64,000 bases of DNA, taken from positions 1-64,000 of the forward strand of contig JAUNUF010000001.1 in NCBI GenBank assembly GCA_030538315.1. The letters are read 5' to 3'. The notes under the pieces were generated by a model. It was not told where the DNA came from. It saw only the letters and a program-made list of their open reading frames with translations, and ran no database searches. Origin of the DNA: Propionibacteriaceae bacterium (GTDB lineage: Bacteria; Actinomycetota; Actinomycetes; Propionibacteriales; Propionibacteriaceae). Position numbers and translations under genes: made by a program. Below, piece after piece: positions 1 to 7,622 of this stretch (position 1 is the first letter of the stretch; each line of letters opens with the position of its first letter).

Positions 1-849
1 CGTCAGCGACCCCGGGTCGTCGAACATCGCCTGCAGCACCTGCGAAGAACGCACCAGATAGAAACCGTCGGTCACGCGCTCGTCGATCGTGTAGACCACG
101 TCAACCCGCCGTCGAGCCACGATCCGCCCATCCTCATCGACGACGGGCTCAGGCCGAATCGTGCCGATCGAGACGAACACGCTGGCCGTACCCCGCTGGT
201 ACAGATGGTGGAACGGCGCCTCGGCGTTGAGCGACCCCAGGTTCACGAGGTACGCGCTCGTGTACATCGGGATGGCATCCTGCAGGAACTTCGGCATCAG
301 ATTCACCGCATCCAACGCGAACGCCAGGCGGGCGATCAGCCCCAAGATGGGCCCCGGGACGTGGACCAGGACGTCGATGAGCTGGTTCGAGTAGTTCTTC
401 CGCGGATCGCGCGCCCGTGCCAGAGCCTTCTCGATCAGCGCACGCACCTCGTCGACGGTCTCCAGCCCCGTGAACTTGAGGTGCGCCTGCACCTCAGCAG
501 CCTCATCCGTCATGGCCTGTTTGACGGTGAAGGAGAAGTGGATGTCGCTGTGTTGATACGTGCGGCGGCCGCTGATGAACCTGTTCAACTCCGGGCGCTG
601 CCGATAGAGCCGGGCAAACGCCGTGAGGAAGATGTGGAAGAACTTCACCCGCTCGGCCTCGGGGCGCGTGGCGTTGTACTCGTCCAACCAGATCTGCATG
701 CGCTCGACATCCAGATGGGACGGGTAGTAGACCATGGATTCCACCCGCGTGGGCATGAGGTGCGGCACGATGCGGCGCACGCTGGGCAGCTTCTTGACCA
801 GCTTGCCGTCACGGCGGCCGAACCACGGCCGACGCCCGGTGATGTACAT
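1..849 (-). CDS. 2-oxoacid dehydrogenase E2-fold (CAT-like) protein, 3' end outside window
   Basis: The protein starts at ATG 849 behind a strong GGGGAGGTG ribosome site; 283 codons are visible and the gene runs off the left edge. The sequence resembles the catalytic domain of dihydrolipoamide acyltransferases and chloramphenicol acetyltransferase, with the C-terminal strand and loop that normally carries DHRxxDG. Here that motif reads DERVTDG at residues 256-262, so the general-base histidine is replaced by Glu257. There is no lipoyl or E1/E3-binding domain in the visible part, so this is unlikely to be a normal E2 subunit. The family call rests on fold-level resemblance; the substrate is unknown. 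Confidence 0.6.
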   Translation of the reverse strand, partial: MYITGRRPWFGRRDGKLVKKLPSVRRIVPHLMPTRVESMVYYPSHLDVERMQIWLDEYNATRPEAERVKFFHIFLTAFARLYRQRPELNRFISGRRTYQHSDIHFSFTVKQAMTDEAAEVQAHLKFTGLETVDEVRALIEKALARARDPRKNYSNQLIDVLVHVPGPILGLIARLAFALDAVNLMPKFLQDAIPMYTSAYLVNLGSLNAEAPFHHLYQRGTASVFVSIGTIRPEPVVDEDGRIVARRRVDVVYTIDERVTDGFYLVRSSQVLQAMFDDPGSLT

Positions 850-936
850 CGCACCTCCCCAAGGGTGAGTTTGGACAAGCGTATTGGGTGAAACGGCGAG
901 GAGGCAGCCCTTGGCCGATATGGGAAGCTAGGCCAC

Positions 937-1899
937 GTGAACCCACTCGTCCTGACGTTCCCGGATTTTGATCCCGTTGCCCTCAACATCTTCGGCCTCA
1001 AGATCCACTGGTACGCCGTCATGTATCTGCTCGCGTTCGCCATGGCCTACGCCCTGATGCGACGGCGGCTCAAGCACCAGCCGTACCGCACCGTCACGAA
1101 ACCCACCGAGTGGACCACCGCGGATATCGAAGACATCCTCCTCATGGCCATCTTCGGTGTGCTGCTGGGAGGCCGGCTGGGCTACAGCCTCTTCTACAAG
1201 GCGGATTACTACCTCGCCAACCCGTTTGAAATCATCAAGCTCTGGGACGGCGGCATGAGCTTCCACGGTGGCGCCATCGGCGTCATCCTCGGCCTCGCTT
1301 GGTACGCGTGGCGGCGGAAGCGGCCGTTCCTGCAGGTGTCGGACTTCCTCGTGCCCACGGTTCCGATCGGCCTGGCAGCCGGCCGGTTCGGCAACTTCAT
1401 CAACGGCGAACTGTGGGGCCGCCAGGCGCCAGATTCCCTGCCCTGGGCCATGATCTTCCCCACGGGCGGAGACGTGCCACGCCACCCGTCGCAGCTGTAC
1501 CAGATGCTCCTCGAAGGCATCCTCCTCTTCGTGCTGCTGTGGTTCTACGCGCGCAAGCATCGCTACCGCGGCCAGGTCTCCGGCCTGTTCCTGCTGGGGT
1601 ACGGCATCTTCCGCTTCGCCGCGGAGTTCTTCCGCGAGCCAGATGCCCATCTCGGCATCCTCGGTTTGGGCCTCTCCATGGGCCAGTGGCTCTCGATTCC
1701 GATGATCCTCGCGGGCGCAGTCATGTGGATCTGGGCCACCAAGGCCAAGGTCGACGACAGCGAAACGCCTGTGGATAACCCGGAGGATAACTCGGACGAT
1801 GAGGTTGCGGGGGTCGAGGGCGCTGAGGCCGCCGTCGCTGCGGAAGAAACCCCCAGTCAGCCGGAGAACGACGGCGGAGCCGAGCCCGCGAGCAACTGA
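937..1899 (+). CDS. lgt: Prolipoprotein diacylglyceryl transferase
   Basis: Lgt is the membrane enzyme that moves diacylglycerol from phosphatidylglycerol to the lipobox cysteine of prolipoproteins. The 320-residue product has the family's multi-pass hydrophobic pattern, the GGMSFHGG segment (H110), the signature [10 protein letters not shown] at 149-158 (R150, N153, E158) and RHPSQLYQ at 182-189. The start is GTG 937. The last ~55 residues form an acidic, Ala/Glu/Pro-rich cytoplasmic tail, typical of actinobacterial Lgt but not of the enterobacterial enzyme. The tail-coding DNA contains a perfect DnaA-box-like 9-mer at 1770-1778. A lipoprotein substrate of this enzyme, the sugar-binding protein at 53179-54516, is in the same window. 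Confidence 0.96.
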   Translation: MNPLVLTFPDFDPVALNIFGLKIHWYAVMYLLAFAMAYALMRRRLKHQPYRTVTKPTEWTTADIEDILLMAIFGVLLGGRLGYSLFYKADYYLANPFEIIKLWDGGMSFHGGAIGVILGLAWYAWRRKRPFLQVSDFLVPTVPIGLAAGRFGNFINGELWGRQAPDSLPWAMIFPTGGDVPRHPSQLYQMLLEGILLFVLLWFYARKHRYRGQVSGLFLLGYGIFRFAAEFFREPDAHLGILGLGLSMGQWLSIPMILAGAVMWIWATKAKVDDSETPVDNPEDNSDDEVAGVEGAEAAVAAEETPSQPENDGGAEPASN

Positions 1900-2186
1900 T
1901 GGCCAGGTTATCCACAGCAGTGCATCGTCACACCGTTACTACCCCGTGTAGTTCTTGTTGAACGTGGTGTGACTACGGTGGATGAATGTGCAAATGATGC
2001 CAAGCAGGCTGGGGATAACCAGGTGGACAACTCGCGGCCGTTGAAGGCCCTGATGCTCTACGACGCAGACTGTGGCTTCTGTACCACGTCTGCGCTGGCC
2101 TCGCAGGGGAAATGGTTCCGTTCGCGCGTTGACGCTGTTCCTTTCCAGCGCGCCGACCTGGTTGTCCACAACCTCACTGTGGATAA
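1770..2186. promoter_or_regulatory. Cluster of DnaA-box-like 9-mers
   Basis: Perfect TTATCCACA occurs at 1770-1778 (minus), 1908-1916 (plus) and 2178-2186 (minus). The high-GC variant TTGTCCACA is at 2162-2170. One-mismatch relatives lie at 2010-2018 (TGGGGATAA) and 2022-2030 (GGTGGACAA), and a two-mismatch copy at 1782-1790. The group spans the 3' end of lgt, the 69-bp gap and the DCC gene. The boxes are seen directly; binding by DnaA is inferred. No dnaA, dnaN or AT-rich unwinding element is nearby, so a titration or regulatory site is more likely than an origin. Confidence 0.5.
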
Positions 2187-2403
2187 GTGTGCAGAATCTC
2201 TTCACGTCGTGGATATCGACGGCGGGGTACATGTGGGCAGCGACGCCATCGCCGTCGTGCTGCGGGAATCACGCCTGCCCTGGCCCGTGGTGGGCGCCGT
2301 CATGCGGCTGCCGGGGGTGCGCTGGGGTGCGCAGAAGGCCTACGCCGCCGTCGCGAAGAACCGGCACAAGCTGCCGGGCGGCACCGCCCAGTGCCAGTTG
2401 TAG
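1969..2403 (+). CDS. DCC-type thiol-disulfide oxidoreductase (DUF393)
   Basis: This 144-residue protein has the defining LYDADCGFC motif of the DUF393/DCC family at residues 30-38, with Cys35 and Cys38 as the redox pair in a thioredoxin-like fold. The family's physiological substrate is not established. The chosen start is GTG 1969; the first ~26 residues are polar and not conserved in type, and their codons contain two near-DnaA boxes, so a start nearer the conserved core cannot be excluded. It is separated from lgt by 69 bp holding a perfect DnaA box. It converges on the ROK gene, with one base between the stops. Confidence 0.85.
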   Translation: MTTVDECANDAKQAGDNQVDNSRPLKALMLYDADCGFCTTSALASQGKWFRSRVDAVPFQRADLVVHNLTVDKCAESLHVVDIDGGVHVGSDAIAVVLRESRLPWPVVGAVMRLPGVRWGAQKAYAAVAKNRHKLPGGTAQCQL

Positions 2404-2404
2404 G

Positions 2405-3604
2405 TCAACGCTCGATGATGGGATCCACCCAGGCGGCCGGATCCTGAATCACGTGGTTGAGGGCTGCCAGGCCCGCGCCCATGGCTGGGCGCAGGGGAGC
2501 GCGCTCGATGACCTCGAGGTCGATGCCCGAGTGGGGCGCCCACAACACGCGAGTCACCAACTCCTCGCCGAGCGGCCCACACAGCCACTCGCCCAACCGG
2601 CCGAGGTGACCGCCGAGCCGCACGGTGCTGATGTCGAGGAGGTTGAGCGCCGCGCCGATGGCGATGCCCAGTGCCTCGGCCAGGCGTTGGACGGCGGCCA
2701 GCGCCTGCTCATCCTTGGCTTCGAGGGCGGCCACGACGTCGTCCATGGTGGCCTCGCCCGCGATCCTCAGGAAGCCGTGCAAACCGGCGATGGTTTCGAG
2801 GCAGCCGACGGCGCCGCACCCGCAGATGTCGCCTTGGGGGTCCACGCAGATGTGGCCCACCTCGCTGGCCCACCCGTGCCTGCCGGTGAGCAGCGTGCCA
2901 TCGAGCGACACCGCAGCGCCGATGCCCACCTCGCCCGTGAGATAGAGGAACGACGTGCCAGGAGTGTCGCGGAGGACGGTGAGCGCCGAGCAGTCGATGT
3001 CGTTGCGGATGACCAGCGGGAGCGGTTCGCCGTCGAAGCTGACGTCCCAGTAGTTGGGTGGTTCGTGACCCTCCCACGCGAGGTTGGGAGCGCGGAGGAT
3101 CTTGCGGCCCTCGCGGTCCACGAGGCCGGGGAAGGCAAGCATGGCGCCGGCGAGGCGGGCGCCGGGCGGCACGTCGGTGAGCGTCTGTTCCGCCAGTTCC
3201 GAGAGGTGCCGCATGGCATCCTCCAGGCTGAGCTCCGCGGTGTTGAGGTCGAGGGAGTGGCGGGAAACCGTGTCGCCGGTGAGGTCCACGAGGGTGGAGA
3301 CCATGCGCTCCACGTTCACCTCGAGGCCCAGCGCCAGCACCGTGCCGGAGCGCACGTGGAGTGGGACGGCGGGCCTGCCGCGGGCGCCGCCCACCGCCTC
3401 CCCTTCGTCGACGAGCTGGCCGAGAATGAGGTCATCCACCAGGCGTGAGACGGTTGAGCGGGTCATGCCCAGCCGGCCTGCGATGTCTGCTCTGGAGACG
3501 GCGCCAGTGTTGGCGATCACCTCGCCGAAGACAAGCGCGAGGTTGCTGGCGCGGACGGATGCTTGTGTCATCCCGGTTGAAATGGTGGATCTGGTCTCGG
3601 ACAT
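2405..3604 (-). CDS. ROK-family transcriptional regulator
   Basis: The product has an N-terminal winged helix-turn-helix (about residues 12-70, with ADIAGRLGMTRSTVSRLVDDL) followed by a ROK sugar-kinase-like domain with a glycine-rich loop (GEVGIGAAVSLDG) and the cysteine zinc cluster CVDPQGDICGCGAVGC. ROK regulators of this layout control sugar uptake or catabolism genes. ATG 3604 is chosen because AGGAGG lies 8 nt upstream; a start 14 codons earlier lacks such a site. No sugar operon is adjacent; the GH4 gene 1.8 kb away and the ABC operon at 51-54 kb are possible but unproven targets. Confidence 0.88.
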   Translation of the reverse strand: MSETRSTISTGMTQASVRASNLALVFGEVIANTGAVSRADIAGRLGMTRSTVSRLVDDLILGQLVDEGEAVGGARGRPAVPLHVRSGTVLALGLEVNVERMVSTLVDLTGDTVSRHSLDLNTAELSLEDAMRHLSELAEQTLTDVPPGARLAGAMLAFPGLVDREGRKILRAPNLAWEGHEPPNYWDVSFDGEPLPLVIRNDIDCSALTVLRDTPGTSFLYLTGEVGIGAAVSLDGTLLTGRHGWASEVGHICVDPQGDICGCGAVGCLETIAGLHGFLRIAGEATMDDVVAALEAKDEQALAAVQRLAEALGIAIGAALNLLDISTVRLGGHLGRLGEWLCGPLGEELVTRVLWAPHSGIDLEVIERAPLRPAMGAGLAALNHVIQDPAAWVDPIIER

Positions 3605-3694
3605 TGGGCCCCTCCTGGTCCGATTATTCTTTGTGGGCTCGCCCACGCGTGCGTAGTTCGCGCCGCGACTGGGGAGGCCCGGAAAACTTCGAAA

Positions 3695-3856
3695 TCACTC
3701 CGGATCGACGTCGCCGCGTGGGCGCCGACGCACGATGCGCCGCAGCTGCACGATGAGGAAGAACACCACCATCGCTCCAGCAATCGCCAACAGGATCAGC
3801 GGCCAGGCGGGTACTGAACTGACGGGTTCGGCGATGACGTCAAGGGGGAGCAGCAT
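3695..3856 (-). CDS. Small single-pass membrane protein (53 aa), copy 2
   Basis: A 53-residue peptide starting at ATG 3856 with one hydrophobic helix (about residues 17-38, WPLILLAIAGAMVVFFLIV) followed by a basic QLRRIVRRRPRG stretch and an acidic end. It begins 7 bp after the stop of the 300-residue membrane protein gene, so the two are probably cotranscribed. The gene on the other side of that membrane protein (4763-4924) also encodes exactly 53 residues with the same plan: short N-tail, one helix, RR-rich end. Function is unknown. Confidence 0.6.
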   Translation of the reverse strand: MLLPLDVIAEPVSSVPAWPLILLAIAGAMVVFFLIVQLRRIVRRRPRGDVDPE

Positions 3857-3863
3857 TCCCCCA

Positions 3864-4766
3864 TCATGTCACTGCCCGCACCCCGCGGGAGGCACCGGCT
3901 GCAAGTAGCAACAACAAGGGGAACTCCACGTAGACGTGGTACGACGCCAAGATGGAGTAGATCGTGCGCCCCGCCGCGTAGCTGGTGAAGAAGATGGCGA
4001 GCAGAATCGCTCCAGCCACGACGGCGAGCGCCGGGGCACGCCAGCCCCTCAGCGCTGGCACTGCCAGGTCGAACTGCCGACCCTCCTCGCGCCCGAACAG
4101 GGGGAAGAACCCCATCCACACCACGTAGTGCATGCTCTGGAGGAACGCGAAGGCGGCGAGGAAGCGGGCCGCGACGAGGGGGTCGGCTCCCGGCGGGGCG
4201 CTGGCGGCCAGGACTCGGGCGCCGTCGCCCACCCAGCTGGCGGCGGGCCCGGGGTCTGTCGAGATCAGCGCGTCGAACGCACCACCCACGATGGCTACGG
4301 GAATGAACACCGCCCAGATGAGATTGACGCCCATGAAGGCCGCCACCGCCCGGCTGGTGGGGAGCCGACGGCGGGCCCAATCCCACAGGAACAGCAACGG
4401 AATGAGGTTGTGGATGTGGGTGAGCACATGGAAGTACCACTGGGGCCACACGAACGCCGCGACGGTGGCCACCGCGACGGCTGCCAGCCCCAGGCGTCGC
4501 TGGCCGGCGATCCACGCCCCGACGGCGAGGACGGCCATGCCCAAGCCGATCTCGAGGGCCTGACCCGCCGTCGGGAACAGGGCGGCAGCCACCCGCGAGA
4601 GCGCGATGAGGCTCAGCACCAGGGCAAGGACGGTGGCCAGCAGGGCGTCGACGGTGCCGCGGAACCGGCCGATGACGTAGCGCAGCTCGAAGACCACATG
4701 GGCCAGCCCAAACGCGGCCAGCCCGAACGTGGTGATCGGGATGGGGGCCAGCAGCGCCTCGGTCAC
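3864..4766 (-). CDS. Polytopic membrane protein, unrecognised family
   Basis: A 300-residue, very hydrophobic protein with eight or so predicted membrane segments. Notable is a histidine-rich segment around residues 110-125 (QWYFHVLTHIHNLIPLLF) and a histidine in the first helix (GLAHVVFELRY). Membrane-embedded histidines of this kind recall metal or carotenoid-cleaving membrane enzymes such as Brp/Blh, but I see no decisive motif and do not assign a function. The GTG start at 4766 overlaps the stop of the upstream 53-residue gene (GTGA), and the second 53-residue gene follows 7 bp later, forming a three-gene minus-strand operon. Confidence 0.7.
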   Translation of the reverse strand: MTEALLAPIPITTFGLAAFGLAHVVFELRYVIGRFRGTVDALLATVLALVLSLIALSRVAAALFPTAGQALEIGLGMAVLAVGAWIAGQRRLGLAAVAVATVAAFVWPQWYFHVLTHIHNLIPLLFLWDWARRRLPTSRAVAAFMGVNLIWAVFIPVAIVGGAFDALISTDPGPAASWVGDGARVLAASAPPGADPLVAARFLAAFAFLQSMHYVVWMGFFPLFGREEGRQFDLAVPALRGWRAPALAVVAGAILLAIFFTSYAAGRTIYSILASYHVYVEFPLLLLLAAGASRGVRAVT

Positions 4767-4924
4767 TTGCGGCGGTCTTGGAGCATGCGGCGAAGCGCCC
4801 GCACGAGGAAGAACACGAGGATGAGGATCGGGATGGCGATGATCAGCGCCACGAAGATGATTGGCCCCCAGACGGCGATGGGGTTGACGTCGAGGAGGGG
4901 CATCAGCAGGAACAGGGCAGCCAT
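4763..4924 (-). CDS. Small single-pass membrane protein (53 aa), copy 1
   Basis: A 53-residue peptide from ATG 4924 with one long hydrophobic helix (about residues 17-42) ending in VRALRRMLQDRRK. It is the first gene of a three-gene operon; its stop overlaps the start of the 300-residue membrane protein. A later ATG at 4903 is possible. No Shine-Dalgarno sequence is visible for either start. It shares length and layout with the peptide at 3695-3856. The role is unknown; being translationally coupled to a polytopic protein suggests a small accessory subunit. Confidence 0.55.
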   Translation of the reverse strand: MAALFLLMPLLDVNPIAVWGPIIFVALIIAIPILILVFFLVRALRRMLQDRRK

Positions 4925-4966
4925 GCGATCATCGTTGCACGCAGGCGAACAGAGGAGGGCGGCAGG

Positions 4967-5350
4967 GTGGAATGGGCCTCGGCCTACGCGGTCACGCTGC
5001 TGGTGGAGGTGCCCCTCGTGGTGGCGTTGATGCGCGCCGCGGGCTGGGTGCCGCGGGATGTCGACGGCGGGTTCAGCTGGCCGGGCGCGCTGCTGCTGGC
5101 TTGGGCGCTCAACCTCACGCATCCGGTGCTGTGGTGGATTGGGCCTGGGTCCGTGGCGGGCGTGTTGGTGGCGGAGGTGCTGATCTTCCTGGTGGAGGGG
5201 ATGGTGTTGGGGCTGGTGGCGGCGAGGGTGACGAGGTCGCCGGCGCCGGGCATCACCGTCGCGATGGGGCTGCTGATCGCCTTCGCCGCCAACTTCGCCT
5301 CCTTCGCGCTTGGCCTCGGCCTGTACCACTGGGGGCTGCTACCGGGGTAG
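4967..5350 (+). CDS. Small integral membrane protein (127 aa)
   Basis: A 127-residue protein with about four hydrophobic helices and no recognised catalytic motif. The start at GTG 4967 is supported by AGGAGG at 4952-4957. It is divergent from the small membrane protein operon, with 42 bp between the start codons, and lies 4 bp before the likely start of the GH4 gene, so it may be cotranscribed with it. No family could be named. Confidence 0.6.
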   Translation: MEWASAYAVTLLVEVPLVVALMRAAGWVPRDVDGGFSWPGALLLAWALNLTHPVLWWIGPGSVAGVLVAEVLIFLVEGMVLGLVAARVTRSPAPGITVAMGLLIAFAANFASFALGLGLYHWGLLPG

Positions 5351-5354
5351 CGTG

Positions 5355-6740
5355 GTGAGCGTGAAGCTCACCATCCTGGGCGGCGGCGGTTTTCGCGTGC
5401 CGCTGGTCTACAAGGCCCTGCTGGCAGACGAATCCCCTGAGCGGGTGACGGAGCTGCGGCTCTACGACACAGACTCCCAGCGGCTCGCCGCCATCACCGC
5501 CGTCCTGGAGGAGTTGGCCGCCGGGGCGGAGGAGTCGCCGTCGCTGACCAGCACCACGGATCTGGGCGAGGCCCTTGCCGGCACGGATTTCGTCTTCTCC
5601 GCCATCCGCGTGGGCGGCACGCAGGGGCGCGCGCTGGACGAGCAGATCTCGCTGTCCCACGACGTGATTGGCCAAGAGACGGTGGGCGCTGGCGGCATCT
5701 CGTACGCGCTGCGCGGCATCCCCGCCGTGCTGAGGATCATCGAGGGCATCAAGCAGCACGCGCCGGAGGCGTACGTGATCAACTTCACCAACCCTGCAGG
5801 CGTCATCACCGAGGTGATGCAGCGTGAGTTGGGGCCGCGCGTGATCGGCATCTGCGACTCCCCGGTAGGGATGGCGCGGCGCATCATGGACGTGCTCAAG
5901 GGCGCCGGGTTGGTGCCCGCCGACGTGCCGTCGCTCTCCGCCGGAAGTGACCGGATTCGCCTGAAGTACGCCGGCCTCAACCACCTGGGTTGGCTGACTG
6001 GGCTGCTGGTCGACGGCGAGGACGTGCTGCCGCGGCTGCTGGAGCGGGCGGATCTGATTGAAACCTTCGAGGAGGGTCGCCTGTTTGGCGCCCCGCTGAT
6101 CCAGGCGCTGAGGGCGGTGCCCAACGAGTACCTGCACTACTACTACTTCTCCCGCGAGGATCTGGCCATCGACAAGGTGTCGGACAAGACGCGGGGCAGG
6201 TTCCTGGCCGAGCAGCAGAAGGGTTTCTACGAGAAAACCGACGACGGCCTCAGCCCATACCAGCGCTGGGAGCGCACGCGGCGTGAGCGCGAAGAGACCT
6301 ACATGGCCACCAACCGCGAGGCCGCTGGCAACTTCGAGCGCGATGACGCTGACATGGAGACGGGCGGCTACGACAAGGTGGCGCTCGCGATCATGCACGC
6401 CATCGCCAACGACGTGCCTGCCGAGCTGATCCTGAATGTGGCGAACAACGGCATCCTGGCGGATCTGGATGACACCGCCGTCGTGGAGATTCCATGTCGC
6501 GTTGATGGCTCCGGTGTGACCCCCATCGAGGGCGCTGAGCTGCCGGATCATGGCCGGGGGATCGTGATCAACGCCAAGTATGTGGAGCGGCGGACGATGG
6601 AGGCGGCGCTCACGGGGTCGCGTCAGGCCGCCCTGTTGGCGATCGGTCACCACCCGCTGGTGGATTCATTCCATGTGGCGGAGGAGTTGCTCGACGATCT
6701 GGTCGCCGCCTTCCCTGAAGAGCTCGCCTACCTGACCTGA
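5355..6740 (+). CDS. Glycoside hydrolase family 4 (6-phospho-beta-glucosidase type)
   Basis: GH4 enzymes hydrolyse phosphorylated glucosides by an NAD+- and metal-dependent redox elimination. The N-terminus has the dinucleotide-binding GGGGFRVP. The family motifs NFTNPAGV, GICDSP (metal-binding Cys near residue 167) and LNHLGW (Asn-His near 209-210) follow, and the length of about 461 residues is normal. GTG codons at 5352, 5355 and 5361 are all possible starts. The gene probably shares a transcript with the 127-residue membrane protein before it. No PTS gene is in the window, so the phosphorylated substrate must come from elsewhere. Cleavage of the beta anomer is the more likely specificity but is not proven. 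Confidence 0.9.
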   Translation: MSVKLTILGGGGFRVPLVYKALLADESPERVTELRLYDTDSQRLAAITAVLEELAAGAEESPSLTSTTDLGEALAGTDFVFSAIRVGGTQGRALDEQISLSHDVIGQETVGAGGISYALRGIPAVLRIIEGIKQHAPEAYVINFTNPAGVITEVMQRELGPRVIGICDSPVGMARRIMDVLKGAGLVPADVPSLSAGSDRIRLKYAGLNHLGWLTGLLVDGEDVLPRLLERADLIETFEEGRLFGAPLIQALRAVPNEYLHYYYFSREDLAIDKVSDKTRGRFLAEQQKGFYEKTDDGLSPYQRWERTRREREETYMATNREAAGNFERDDADMETGGYDKVALAIMHAIANDVPAELILNVANNGILADLDDTAVVEIPCRVDGSGVTPIEGAELPDHGRGIVINAKYVERRTMEAALTGSRQAALLAIGHHPLVDSFHVAEELLDDLVAAFPEELAYLT

Positions 6741-6742
6741 CA

Positions 6743-6771
6743 TGTACATCTACCCTATCCAGATGTACAAT
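6743..6771 (+). promoter_or_regulatory. Leaderless promoter overlapped by a TA operator
   Basis: A perfect inverted repeat, TGTACATCT (6743-6751) and AGATGTACA (6761-6769), separated by 9 bp, sits exactly on a promoter. TGTACA at 6743-6748 can serve as the -35 and TACAAT at 6766-6771 as the -10, with 17 bp between them. The -10 ends 6 nt before ATG 6778, so transcription should start at the start codon, and no Shine-Dalgarno is present. Binding by the Phd-type antitoxin encoded just downstream is inferred from how such systems autoregulate. Confidence 0.7.
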
Positions 6772-6777
6772 TGGTGC

Positions 6778-7026
6778 ATGACTGAGATCACCGTTTCGGA
6801 GGCCAGGGCCACGCTGCCCGCTCTCATCGACATTGCGCACCGTGAGGCGGTCATTCTGACGCGACGCGGCAAGGCGGCCGGCGTGCTCATCAGCCCTGAG
6901 GCCTACGAGCGGATGATGGCTGCATTGGAAGAAGCGGAAGACGTGGCCGCCTTTGATGAGGCCATGGCGGAGGAGGGGAACAACATCCCTTGGGATCTCG
7001 CCAAAGCGGATCTCGGCCTCGCATGA
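6778..7026 (+). CDS. Phd/YefM-type antitoxin
   Basis: An 82-residue protein whose first 50 residues (ITVSEARATLPALIDIA..., then VILTRRGKAAGVLISPEAYE) are the DNA-binding fold of Phd/YefM antitoxins. The C-terminal 30 residues are acidic and would wrap the toxin. Its stop overlaps the ATG of the RelE/ParE-family toxin (ATGA). It likely represses its own promoter through the inverted repeat at 6743-6769. The mRNA appears to be leaderless. Confidence 0.9.
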   Translation: MTEITVSEARATLPALIDIAHREAVILTRRGKAAGVLISPEAYERMMAALEEAEDVAAFDEAMAEEGNNIPWDLAKADLGLA

Positions 7027-7280
7027 CCTATTCCATCGAGCTGCGCCCGGCCGCGCTGCGGGCGCTGCGCAAGATCGATCCTCAGGATCGCCGGCGTATC
7101 CAGGGCGTCATCGCGCTCCTTGCCACGGATCCCCGGCCGCCAGCGGCCAAGCGCCTCGCCGGCCGGCCTGCGTGGCGGGTACGGGTGGGTGACTACCGGG
7201 TGATCTACACCATCGAGGACGACGTGCTGCTCGTGGTCGTGGTCACCCTCGGGCATCGTCGAGACGTGTATCGCGGCTGA
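7023..7280 (+). CDS. RelE/ParE-family toxin
   Basis: An 85-residue protein starting at ATG 7023, overlapping the antitoxin stop by 4 nt. It has the RelE-fold pattern: an early Leu/Arg-rich helix (RPAALRALRKIDPQDRRRIQ), then KRLAGRPAWRVRVGDYRVIYTI and a C-terminal VVVVTLGHRRDVYR. In RelE relatives the basic residues and the terminal RxxxY act in ribosome-dependent mRNA cleavage. The stop codon directly abuts the stop of the convergent alkyltransferase-like gene within the palindrome CGGCTGATCAGCCG (7274-7287). Confidence 0.9.
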   Translation: MTYSIELRPAALRALRKIDPQDRRRIQGVIALLATDPRPPAAKRLAGRPAWRVRVGDYRVIYTIEDDVLLVVVVTLGHRRDVYRG

Positions 7281-7622
7281 TCAGCCGGTCAGCTCAGCGG
7301 TGGCCGTGGCGTAGTCCTCGGCCAGCTGCACTAGGTCTGCCAGGTGGCGGCGGATGTCACAGCGCTTCTCGCCGTGCCGGATGCCTTCCCTGTCCCAGTG
7401 CTTGCGGGCCAGGGGCAGCAGATGGGCGGGGAGTTCGCCGTCGCGATTGGTGACACGCCACCAGGTCACCTCGCCGCCTGAGGTCGCCATGATGGTGCCC
7501 ACGCGCCGGGCGGAGGTGCCCACGAGATCCGCGATGTCGCCGTACGCCACCACGCGCCCCGGCGGCACCTGCTCCACGGCACGCAGCACCAGTTCGACGG
7601 TGAGCTCAGCCCTGTTGGTCAC
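7281..7622 (-). CDS. Alkyltransferase-like (ATL) DNA-binding protein
   Basis: A 113-residue protein with the winged-helix core of O6-alkylguanine-DNA alkyltransferases (VPPGRVVAYGDIADLVG, then RRVGTIMAT). The active-site PCHRV is replaced by TWWRV around residue 55, so there is no acceptor cysteine. ATL proteins of this kind bind O6-alkylguanine and hand the lesion to nucleotide excision repair. The GTG start at 7622 overlaps the stop of the Sir2 gene, so the two are translationally coupled. Confidence 0.88.
   Translation of the reverse strand: MTNRAELTVELVLRAVEQVPPGRVVAYGDIADLVGTSARRVGTIMATSGGEVTWWRVTNRDGELPAHLLPLARKHWDREGIRHGEKRCDIRRHLADLVQLAEDYATATAELTG

Noticed and set aside
1770..2186. 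Chromosomal origin of replication
   Set aside because: DnaA boxes are present, but there is no dnaA, dnaN, gyrB or AT-rich unwinding region, and most boxes lie within genes.
5253..6653. A 466-codon frame antisense to the GH4 gene
   Set aside because: The plus-strand frame has all GH4 motifs; the antisense frame has none.
7274..7287. Bidirectional terminator between relE and the ATL gene
   Set aside because: CGGCTGATCAGCCG is a perfect palindrome containing both stop codons, but it is short, has no loop and no T-tract.
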